From contig NC_054706.1 of the NCBI RefSeq assembly GCF_016097555.1, forward strand, positions 73,500,674 to 73,564,673: DNA of 64,000 nucleotides. Reading direction: 5' to 3'. Source of the stretch: Gigantopelta aegis (taxonomy: Eukaryota; Mollusca; Gastropoda; Neomphalida; Peltospiridae). Below are positions 20,901 to 33,500 of the stretch, in pieces. The translations under genes and the position numbers were made by a program. Position 1 is the first letter of the stretch, and the number at the start of each line of letters is the position of its first letter. The notes under the pieces are model-generated. The model was not told the DNA's origin, searched no databases, and saw only the letters and a list, made by a program, of their open reading frames with translations.

Positions 20901-23900
20901 TGAATGAACGTCGCACACTAAATATAGTCAGCGGGGCACTTTCCACCTCAAACAGTCCAACCAATACGATACGTGAATGAACGTCACACACTAAATATAG
21001 TCAAACTCACACGGTCCAATACTATACATGAATGAACATCGCACACTAAATATAGTCAACAGGGCACTTTCCACCTCGAACGGTCCTATATGATACGTGA
21101 ATGAACGTCGCACACTAAATATAGTCAACAGGGCATTTCCCACCTCAGACAGTCCAATACGATACCCGAATGAACATCACACACTAAATATAGTCAACAG
21201 GGCACTTTCCACCTCAAACGGTCCAATACGATACCTGAATGAACGTCGCACACTAAATATAGCCAAAAGAGCACTTTCCACCTCAAACGGTCCAGTACGA
21301 TACCTGAATGAACGTCACACACTAAATATAGTCAACAGGGCACTTTACACCTCAAACGGTCCAATACGATACCTCAGTGAACGTCACACATTAAGTATAG
21401 TCAGTAGAGCACTTTCCACCTTAAACGGTCCAATACGGTACCTGAATGAACGTCGCACACTAAATATAGTCAATATAGCATTTTCTACCTCAAACGGTCC
21501 AATACGATACCTGAATGAACGTCACCATACTACGATACCTGAATGAATGTCACAAGCTAATACAAGATACATAAACATCACATACTAAATACAGTCAGGA
21601 AAGAACTCCATACTTTAAAAGGTTCACTACCACACCTAAATGAAATTTACGTACACGTCCGTAGATATTCATGATAATAAGAGATATTTTGTTACCAACC
21701 CAAAGACGGAACCATCACATAGAGGCCGTTAGATACCATTTATCTTACATTTATTGTACAACGAGTTGTTTAAAAATGTTTCTAACGAGCGAAAGCGAGT
21801 TTAATACGTTTTTAAACAACGAATGTTTTATTCGGGCACGAATGTAATATTCGATTTCTTACATATCTTCAAAAAACAGGTTTTAAGCAAATATATTTTT
21901 AACATCTTTATCGACTAAAATATATTTACAACCCTTTGCACTTGTAGCTGCCTTACGCATCACAGACACATGATTGTCAGGTTAAATATATGTCAGTGTA
22001 ATCGATTTCCAGAACCACTGTGCTGTTTCTTATTGGACGTATGTCATTGGTGACCTGATCATCACCTAGGAGCAGCCAGCCATATGTCTTGAAATTGTTA
22101 ACACACGTACGTGTGTAAACAACTATGTGTTATCAAAAATAACACATGGTGTTCTCACCAACGGGTGTGTAAGAAACATATTTATAATAAATGTAATTAT
22201 TATAGAATTACCTTGCCCTGAATAAATCATCTGTAAAACTACTGCTAAATGTCATTAATTGGAACAGAAATATTGAAAGCATATTTCTAGGTACTTACCC
22301 CGCTGAAATAATGACGTCATCAGTCCTACCAATAAAAAAGATAAAACTATCCTCGTCCATGAAAGCTCTATCTCCAGTAAGATAAAAATCACCACGGTAA
22401 CATGAAGCCGTCTTTTCGGGATCATTCTAAAATTTAAAAATAATAACCATGTGATAGCGTGTCCAAGCAATGGTAATATTTACAGTACAAAACCTGTTAA
22501 CTTGATACTAACCAAAGGCTGAGTTAATACGGCCTACCCTTGAACATTTTAGGTTTCTAAATTGTAACACTTGTTCTTGCCAGAGAGAAAAGCAATCCGT
22601 AACAGCAACAGTCCTCTCTTATACGCACTCCCCACATACATGATAACACTTACCACGGCTTTTGAAATAAATGTACTAACAGTTGGGAAGGAGAAGGGAC
22701 TTCTTAATTACACTTATTATGTTTCAATTGTCAATACCACTTCTAATCGCTGCATGGGGAGATATACGTAGGCCAATATTTGAACCATTAAACAATAAAA
22801 ATATTTTAATTATGTAATAAAATATATGGTACTAAAAGTTAACATAACAGGCCTATTCCATCAAATATGTTAGACAAGCAACAAGAGATTTAAATATTAA
22901 ACAACATTTTTGAGCTAGAATATATGTCACGTGCCATGGATCGATCGCGCCAAGTCATCGATGGATCCATCATTAACGTAGCCATCCGTAGATCGTGAAA
23001 ACTTCGATCGTATATCTGTATATCGCGCAAGCATCTATTGATCGTGCTGCGCCCTCAGTGGACCCGTCGTTAGTATAACCATCAGTAGATCGCGCGGCAC
23101 CCTCAGTGGATCCGTCGTTAGCATATCCATCGATAGATCGCGCTGCGCCCTCAGTGGATCCATCGATAGATCGCGCTGCGCCCTCAGTGGATCCGTCGTT
23201 AGCATAACCATCGATAGATCGCGCGGCACCCTCAGTGGATATGTCGTTAGCATAACCATCTGTAAATAGTGCTGCGTCCTCAGTGGATCCGCCATTAGCA
23301 TAACCATCGATAGATCGCGCTGCGTCCTCGGTGGATCCGCCGTTAGCATAACCATCGATAGATCGCGCTGCGCCCTCAGTGGATCCGCCATTAGCATAAC
23401 CATCGATAGATCGCGCAAGCATCTAACGATCGAGCTGCGCCACCAACTGAACCGTTATTAGTTTAACCACTGGTAGATTGAACGATGGATTCGTGGTGAG
23501 TTTTAGGTGGGGGATCAAGTGAGAATCGATTGCTTGCTATACTTGCGCGATCTAACGATGGCTGCCCTAACGACGATCCATTGATGGCGCAGCCTGATCG
23601 ACCGATACTTGCGCGATCGACCTATGGCTACGTTAATAACGGATCCATTGATTATGATGGACTGTTAACACTTGGGGGCATCGAGATTGGAGGGCACGAC
23701 GGTTAGACTGACCGGGGTGGGGTGGGGGGGGGGGGTATTCCAACGGAAATAGGTTAGGTGCCATAGGGCGTAAGCGGTTTCGGCCGTAGGAGGAGTTAGG
23801 TCTGTCCGGGGGCCTGTCCCCCTCCCCCTCGGGTCCCCCCATGCTTCGGTCACACTGAAGTTCCCAATATGACAGATGCCTCTTATATAGTTCCCCCCCC

Positions 23901-26900
23901 CCCCCGAAAAAAATTCGGAAAGCATTATAGAAAATCAAAGAAAATTTTCTTCTTAACCGTTTAAGGAGTTTTAGACTATTAACTACTCAGTTGCCCCCCC
24001 CCCCCCCCTCCCCAAACAAAAAATCCTAGCTACGGCCCTGGACTTGTCATGATATGTGCTGCCCTGCCTGTGGGATGGTGCATATATGAGATCCACTGGC
24101 AGTGTTTCTGCCAGAAAGAAATGTTTGGGTATGGCGCTATGTTACTGAATGCAACCACAGTCAACAGGGGCTATGGGGGGCCTCCTCCACAAAGAAAATG
24201 GGTTACATTTAGGGTTAGGCTTAAGAAAATCATACAATAATGATAAGAGTCATTAATTTTGTCAAAATATTAACTTTAAAAAAACAAAATTGGGTATGCC
24301 GCCATTTTACCCTCTGGCAGAAACCCTGACTGGTTTTCTCTAAGACTATATTTCAGAATTACCAAATATTCGACACTCAATAGCCAGTGATTAATAAATC
24401 AATGCGCTCTAGTTGTGTCGTTAAACAAAACAAATTTTAACTGCCCTAAACACGTACACGTTTGATCCTTTTCTTACATTATTGGAGTGATCCTTTTTTT
24501 CTTCTTCTTTAAAAAAAAAAAAAACGTTCAAAGGCTATATCTCAGTCAAAAATAAGTAAGTCTTCATGAAAGTCAAATTTGATCTGTAACAGTACATGAT
24601 AAAGCTACATACAAAATATCAGCAAAACAATATCTAGAGGCATTGCGAAAAAAATATGTCCGAAAAACTATACAGACAGACAGATACACACACACACACA
24701 CACACATACACACACACACACACACACACAGAGAGAAGGACGGATACGGAACCTGAAGTCTGCTCTGGTAGAATAGGTAGAGCACTAACAAGTAAAAACT
24801 TACAACGTATCGTGAAAACAGTCCCACCGGCCGATGTGGTCTAACTCGGATTCCAATGTTTCCTTCTGTACCCCGCTCTACAACGTTCCCGTCGTCGTCC
24901 ACAATCTGAATGGTACAACAGAACTCGATTCTTTAACATCTATCAATACGGTAGCAAAATGTCAATTAAAAACGTTTTAAAAGTTTATAAAAATAGATTA
25001 CTTGAATAATTACTTACTTATAAGTATTGCACGTGCCTATATCCAATTAAAGCTCAAGCATGCTGTTCTGGGGACACAGTCCACCAGCCTGGACTGCCTC
25101 TCTTGGACAGAAAAATTTATTCAAAGATAGTTTTTAATATTTAACATTAAAAACATTGATTTATAGAGTTTCGTAAAGTTCTCATTACGCGACTTGTTGC
25201 GTGCGATTTGTCAGCCCTACAAAAACCGGAACGTATACTCTTCAAAAAAAAGAAACGCAAAAGGGTACAAATGGGTTATAACTCCGATTTTATGTTTCCT
25301 ACCGGTTCATGCTTTGTGAATATAAGGTCATTGCATGTCCCAAACACATTCCCACGGTTACATTCGATAAAACGCAGCTACTGTACAATAAAGTTCCAAA
25401 ATGTGAATATTCGCAAAAACGCAGCCACGTGCAAACCATGTCACCACTGCACGTGCGTTGTCTGCACGTGCAACATGAACACCGACAGTATAAAAGTGCA
25501 GGGTGTTCGCTTGCCTGGCCTCTGTATCTGGCCGACAGTTGACAATCCAGGACATGCCACGTCTCAGTGAACCGCAGAGAAACAATGCCATCGGCCGACT
25601 AGACGCAGGCGAATCCAGAACGGCCGTTGCCAGGGCATTCCATGTGTCCCCAAGCACCATCTCCAGCAACATGGATCAACACGTGACCTCCCTAGATCTG
25701 GTCGACCACGGGTCACTACCCCCGGGCAGGACCGCTACATCCGGGTACGCCACCTTCGGGAACGATTGACTACTGCCACCTCCACAGCCGCAGCAATACC
25801 AGGTTTGCGCAGGATATCCGACCAGACCGTACGGAACCGCCTACGTGAGGTAGGAATTCGTGCCAGACGTCCAGTTCGAGGTGTCATCTTAACACCACAA
25901 CACCGTCGACTCCGACTGCAGTGGTGCCAGATTCATCGACAATGGCCTGAACTGCGATGGAGACAGGTGTGGTTCAGTGACGAGTCCCGATTTCTGCTCC
26001 GACGTCATGATGGAAGATGTCGCGTGTATAGGCGTCGTGGTGAACGTTATGCGGCAAACTGCGTGCAGGAAGTGGACAGATTCGGCGGGGGTAGTGTCAT
26101 GGTGTGGGCAGCCATCTCACACACTGGCAGAACTGACCTGGTCCACGTGCAGGGCAACCTGAATGCACAGGGCTACATTGACCAGATCCTCCGGCCACAC
26201 ATCGTTCCAGTTATGGCCAACGCCAACGCAGTGTTCCAACATGACAACGCCAGGCCTCACACAGCACGTTTCACAACGGCTTTCCTACAGAACAACAACA
26301 TTAATGTCCTTCCTTGGCCATCGATATCACCGGATTTGAACCCAATTGAGCATCTATGGGACGAGTTGGACCGACGCCTCCGACAGCGACAACCACAGCC
26401 CCAGACCCTGCCCGAGCTGGCAGCAGCCTTGCAGGCCGAGTGGGCCACCATCCCCCGGGACGTCATCCGTACTCTGGTTGCTTCAATGGGCAGGCGGTGC
26501 CAGGCAGTTGTCAACACACGCGGAGGCCACACCCGGATGACTCCAGATGACCTTGACCTTGGTGGTGTGTCCTATCACTTACTCACAATGGACTAGAGTG
26601 AATTGTGAACAATCCTGCAACATTTGGTAATTATCGGACTCACCATTCAATAATTAAATCAATTCTCCAAATGTTACGACAATGTGGTTTTGCGTTTCTT
26701 CTTTTGAAGAGTATATAAGATATACTGAAGTCGTTCCGATTTTTATTACCCTCCTGATGAAGATATAGCGGTGTCGTACAAATTTCGTACGCACCACCAG
26801 GTGCGTATTACAAACTGTATTTTGATTTGTCAACAGGGAACAGAGTCAATTTCGATTGGTTGGACAGCGACCTTATTAGCATAATGTTACTATTTTTTCA

Positions 26901-29716
26901 TTCATAATTAATGTCAAGGTCAGTAACATCCACAACTTTTACTACAAATGTCATTCACCGATTCAGCAATGTCATTCATTAAAAGTTGATGTAAACTGGA
27001 CCGCGCGAGAAATATTTTTAAATAAAAAATTAAAATAAAATAATGAACAGAACAATAATTAAACATATTTATTTTATTTATTATGTGGATTTTTGGTCTA
27101 CAAATTGTTATTGTCAGTTGTGATTTGTGAATTCATCATTATTAAGGTCTACGAAAGTCACTTTTTGGACCCTTGTTTTGGCTTCGTACACAATAAATGA
27201 AACATATCCAACGTTAATTTTTTTCATATGATATATTTGACAAAAGGTAGTTTTTTATTTTTTAAAACAAACTTAATATTTTTTGTAGAATTATGAAAAA
27301 GTTAAATATACCGACCTGTAAACAGCGTTGTTGGCTCCTTGTAGAAATTTAACAGGGGTCAAGGTTAGTAGACCAGTTTTTATTTTAATGTGGCGATACA
27401 TTGTAATAATATAGCTAATTTTGAATTTGAATGACGTCAGAATTCCAATGACGTCACATTGCACCTCCTTACAATAACCACAAACTGGGTACAGGACGTT
27501 TCCGGTTTTTCTTTTTTCGAACATTACTGAAGCACCTGAATGTGTTTGAAGAAAATTCTGTGATTAAAAAATTGTACCTTTTACGAAATATGGATTTCAA
27601 GTGAAATTACGGTAAGATATGCTATATTTATTGTGTACAAAGCCAAAACAAGGGCGCGAAAATTGACTGTCGTCGACCTTAAAGTAATAACTCGGCTGCT
27701 TTTGCAACCTACACGTTTATAACTGCAAAAACACTTGTTATTCTCTTATTGGTTGGATTTTTGGTCAACAAATTGTTATTGTCAGTTGTGATTTGTGAAT
27801 TCATCATTATAAGCATAACCAGTGGCGTAACGGGAACATTTGTTTCTTGGGGGCGTTTTGTTAAAATATGTAATTATGCATTAGTTTTACCCATTTTTCA
27901 CCCAATATGAAAATAAACGTATATTTATGCATGTACCTTACAGCTTTCTTTAAATTAAAAAAAGAAACCCGATGGAAATTTATGGGGAAGTACGTCTACA
28001 TCACTCCCCTGAAAACGTTACTGAGAAGTAGCGGAAGTACAACGAACTATTTCTCAATGCGGCGGTATGTAGTCGTGCACCGGCTAGTTATGTAAATCAA
28101 CATCCGGTCTTGAAATGCAAAATTGATTGATTGATTGATTGATTTTTCATAATTTGCGTGATTTAAAGGAGGGTAATAAATAAAATACCAAACTCGTTTT
28201 CGCTAGATATCATTTTTACAAAACTCGTGAACTTCCCAAACGTATCTAACCTCACTTTCGTTCGGTCAGATACGTTTGGGAAGTTCACTCGTTTCGTAAA
28301 AATGATATCTGGCGAAAACTCGTATAGTATTCTATATAGGTGTTCTCGGTGTACGATTTGATCGCAAACGACAAGTCGGTGCGACTAATCGTATAATGAG
28401 AAGCTAGTGGTTTCTGGTCCAAATAATCATAATGCTAACCTGCATATCATAGCCTGGTAATGCCTTCCCCATTGATTCCTCTCTGTCTGTCATCAATGTC
28501 GAACATGTGAGGGTCTGTAATATACATTACACAAACATCATAATGTAAACTCGGTATGTTGAAAAATAGTGAAAATCACAAGGATTCGTGTACATGTATT
28601 CTCTTTTTCGGGGGAATGTTGGTGGCGTGGTGCTTTTTATTTAGTATACATGTAACTTTATTCAATATGGCAATGGAAATAACAACGTGCATTCTCCGTC
28701 ACAACCCCCAACCCAACCCTCACCCCCCGCGCGACATCTCGGTATAATGTAATTAGTAGGTCTGTGTATATTCCTGAAATAAATCAGAATAACTTGTACC
28801 GCCACAGAGTGCAATCATGAATATTTCTCAAGTCGCCATTCCAAGGAATATTAAAATCAGAAAGTATATATTTACTGGAGGTGTTTTACACAGCTCCCTT
28901 AAAGGCGCAGACCTTAGTTTTAACACGTAAAACAAAATGGAAACTAAGTTTAGTTAATTTACAAACCTGTAACTCATTTGGATAACGTTACAATAGAGTG
29001 AAAGAAGAGTGTGACGTTAAAACGGGAAATATCCTCAAAAATAGACAAGAACTTGAATCAATAAACCGCAACTTCTCAGACGCACGTGCGTTTTAAAAAA
29101 TATGAAAAATGCAGTTCTACGGAAATGGATAATTTAAAGAATAAAATATAAGTAATAATTGACTTCAGTGATCATAAACGGCTCTAATAGTGAAAAATAT
29201 GTTGTAGTGTTTAAAAACTAGGGTCTGTCCCTTTAAGCTATATTAAACAATATCGAATTGTCCTTTCAATTTACCGAAAGATCGCTAAGTAGTGAGAGGT
29301 TTAGTGAAGACGGCCCCTGTACCCTGCGTAGATGTGATGACAGTTCTCTCTCCTTCCACCGAAAATACAATGATCATTTTTAGTTTTAAATCGCTCTTTT
29401 TGTCCAACTAAAAACCACTTATTACTGTGCCCTAGTTTTTTTGTTTTTGTTTTGTTTTGTTTTTTGTGGGGGGTTTTTTTTTGGGGGGGGGGGGGAGTTT
29501 TAGGATATTTATGGCCGAGAATAAAGCACAGTTTGTCTCATTTGTCTTAACAGAAATACTTGCCATTTCTGTTTGTCCGTATCCCTCGTGCAGATCCAGT
29601 CCTGTGCCAATCTTCCAGGCTTCCTTAAGTTCGGGATTCTGCATTCAAAAACATTAATCATGGGTTTAGATAAAGGTGGTATAACAGGGCCGTAGCTGGG
29701 ATTTTTTTGTTGGGGT

Positions 29717-29761
<45 letters not shown>

Positions 29762-30537
29762 ACTGAGTAGTTAATAGACTAAAACTCCTTAAAGGGTTAA
29801 GACAAAACAAATTCTTTAAGTTTCTATATTTTGTTTTCGCTAGCTACGGCCCTATATAAACAATATCTGAAACTAAACGTTTACACAGCTTGTGAACGTG
29901 CATACCTTAAATCCTGGATCATTTCCGGAGTCATGGAGGTGATCTACCACAGAGTTTCCATGATGTAATCACTAAATCATTATGCAGAGAATCGGAACCC
30001 GATATGAATTTTACTTTTTCAAAATGCCAATATTGCTAAATTATTAGTGTCATAAAAATATCCATGATGCCTCTTTTGCTCCTAAGTACGAAACACCTGA
30101 CAGTGATTCATAGCAGTCACATCATTTTCAAAACACACTTTTGCCTTACAAGAGATACTATTTTGAACGTGTAAACGGTTTTGTTTTCATTTTCGTTCAG
30201 ATTCTTGGGAACCAACCATTGGAGACATTCTAAGACAAATGTTGGAACTGATTTCGAAAAACACAAATGTTTTATTATATTTATATCATAAACGAGATGT
30301 ATAAATAAAAGTGTCTGGTATGATATTCACAGCACGACACATACCACAGGTTCGCCAGCACTGATGCAGACTTGCAGGTTTATGAAGGAAGCAGCCTTGA
30401 GGTTTAGTGTTACCATCGTCCTCATGGTGGTCGGTGCATTACATATGTGAGTCACGGGATATTGAGACAGTATCTGCAATCACAAAATTCACAATACAAA
30501 CATTGTTATCATAATCAAGAACCCACAAAAAGGGGCG

Positions 30538-30593
<56 letters not shown>

Positions 30594-33500
30594 TGTTATC
30601 ATGTGCTATACATCATATTTTGCCTTACAATCATCAGAGTTGGAGTGGTCAGTGACTCCTTGCAAGTCTCCACCCTCACGTCCGACGTCTATTTACCGGT
30701 AGTAGTATGCATTATATACCTTTAGTAGTATACATTATATACCTTTAGTATTATACATTATATACCTTTAGTAGTATACATTATATACCTTTAGTATTAT
30801 ACATTATAATGTTTAGTATTATAGATCATACACGTTTAGTGTTAAATATTACAAACGTTTAATATTATAGATTAGTATTAGAGATTATATATGTTTAGTA
30901 GCATAGATCATATACCTTCAATATTCTCTCTGGGTCGACTTTTTGTTCCATCTCGTCGATAAACACACATGTTCCAACAATCCAGGGTGCAAATAAGTTG
31001 CTGTATGCAGCCTTCGCCCATCCCGTGTCGGACACGCACCAAAAGATGTCCAGTTGTCCGAGATCTAAATATCTGGAAGTACACTTCACTTGATTGGCTT
31101 CAGGTGGATTCTCCTCTAGTCAGCTCGACATTTTTGTTTCTTTTGTTTGTTTGTTTGTTGTTTTCGGGGTGGGTTTTTTGTTTGTTGTTGTTGAATGGGT
31201 TTTTGTTTTTGTTGGGGTGGAGGGGGGGGGGGTTGCCTTTTTTAACAATGAGCGTGTCTGATCAAAGCCTACGTAACCCCATCTCCACGTGACCTTTCAT
31301 TTTACCAATAATTTTCAAAGCCCATCCCATTCAGGAATACCTGAATTTAATATCACTGGATTTGAGGGGATATGTCATGTAGCTGAACGATATCAATGGA
31401 TGAAGCATTTGCAATTAGGTTTATTATGTTAATATATTTACCGTAATATTTGATTCCAAAGTTTGGGTCAAAAGCGCATGGGGAAACATTTTGGCTGACA
31501 AAACAATTTCCATACAAAATTGATTAAAATGTTTGCTAGAATATCCCTGTTTCTCGGGAACTGGAGGTGAGGGTAAGCTCTTCCTTAGTCTTGGCTAATC
31601 CTACGACCCCCTCCCCACCTACTTCACAACGATGAAGATGATGATCAAGGTAGTAATAGGACTAGGTATAAGAGGTCAACGATGAAGATGGTGATCGAGA
31701 TAGTAATAAGACTAGGTATAAGAAGTCAACGATGAAGATGATGATCGATTTAGTAAAAAGACTAGGTATAAGAGAATAACGATGAATATGATGATCGAGG
31801 TAGTAATAGGACTAGGTATAAGAGGTCAACGATGAAGATGGTGATCGAGATAGTAATTAGACTAGGTATAAGAGATCAACGATGATGAAGATGGTGATCG
31901 AGATAGTAATAAGACTAGGTATAAGAGGTCAACGATGAAGATGGTGATCGAGATAGTAATAAGACTAGGTATAAGAGAATAACGATGAATATGATGATCG
32001 AGGTAGTAATAGGACTAGGTATAAGAGATCAACGATGAAGATGGTGATCGAGATAGTAATAATACTAGGTATATGAGAATAACGATGAAGATGGTGATAG
32101 AGATAGTAGTAAGACTAGGTATAAGAGGACTAGGTATAAGAGGTGATTGAGGTAGTAATAAGACTAGGTATAAGAGGTCAACGATGAAGATGGTGATCGA
32201 GGTAGTAATAGGACTAGGTATAAGAGGTCGTGATCGAGATAGTAATAAGACTAGGTATAAGAGGACTAGGTATAAGAGGTCGTGATCGAAGTAGTAATAA
32301 GACTAGGTATAAGAGGACTAGGTATAAGAGGATCACGATGAAGATGGTGATCGAGGTAGTAATAAGACTAGGTATAAGAGGTCAACGATGAAGATGGTGA
32401 TCGAGGTAGTAATAGGACTAGGTATAAGAGGTCGTGATCGAGATAGTAATAAGACTAGGTATAAGAGGATAGCGATGAAGATAGTGATCGAGATAGTAAC
32501 AGGACTAGGTATAAGAGAACAGCGATGAAGATGGTGATCGAGGTAGTAATAGGACTAGGTATAAGAGAATAACGATGAAGATGGTGATCGAGATAGTAAT
32601 AAGACTAGGTATAAGAGGTCAACGATGAAGATGGTGATCGAGGTAGTAATAGGACTAGGTATAAGAGGTCAACGATGAAGATGGTGATCGAGATAGTAAT
32701 AAGACTAGGTATAAGAAGTCAACGATGAAGATGGTGATCAAGGTAGTAATAAGACTAGGTATAAAAGGACTAGGTATAATAGGACAACAATGAAGATGGT
32801 GATCGAGGTAGTAATACAACTAGGTATAATAGGACTAAGTATAATAGGACAACGATGAAGATTGTGATCGAGGCAGTAATAGGACTTGGCATAATAGGAC
32901 AACGATGAAGATGATGATCGAGGCAGTAATAAGACTAGGTATAAAAGGACTAGGTATAATAGGACAACGATGAAGATGGTGATCGAGGTAGTAATAGGAC
33001 TAGGTATAATAGGACTAGGTATAATAGGACTAAGTATAATAGGACAACGATGAAGATTGTGATCGAGGCAGTAATAGGACTTGGCATAATAGGACAACGA
33101 TGAAGATGATGATCGAGGCAGTAATAAGACTAGGTATAAAAGGACTAGGTATAATAGGACAACGATGAAGATGGTGATCGAGGTAGTAATAGGACTAGGT
33201 ATAATAGGACTAAGTATAATAGGACAACGATGAAGATTGTGATCGAGGCAGTAATAGGACTTGGCATAATAGGACAACGATGAAGATGATGATCGAGGCA
33301 GTAATAAGACTAGGTATAAAAGGACTAGGTATAATAGGACAACGATGAAGATTGTGATCGAGGCAGTAATAGGACTTGGCATAATAGGACAACGATGAAG
33401 ATGATGATCGTGGCAGTAATAAGACTAGGTATAAAAGGACTAGGTATAATAGGACAACGATGAAGATGGTGATCGAGGTAGTAATAGGACTAGGTATAAT

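Noticed and set aside
21097..21546. Plus-strand 149-codon frame with a 23-residue repeat
   Set aside because: It is the antisense of the exon-derived 69-bp array, and its openness follows from the unit length being a multiple of three.
23633..23938. Minus-strand frames of 86 and 101 codons rich in Gly and Pro
   Set aside because: They cross poly-G/poly-C tracts of a MITE and show no conserved domain.
25208..25570. 120-codon frame at the 5' end of Tc1 copy 2, and its mirror in copy 1
   Set aside because: It spans the terminal repeat and untranslated leader of the transposon and is in a different role from the transposase frame that starts at 25554.
29906..29950. Apparent extra ACSM exon reading [12 protein letters not shown], between exons 9 and 10
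   Set aside because: It has splice-like ends, but including it shifts exon 10 out of frame. Joining exon 9 directly to exon 10 aligns perfectly with the family.
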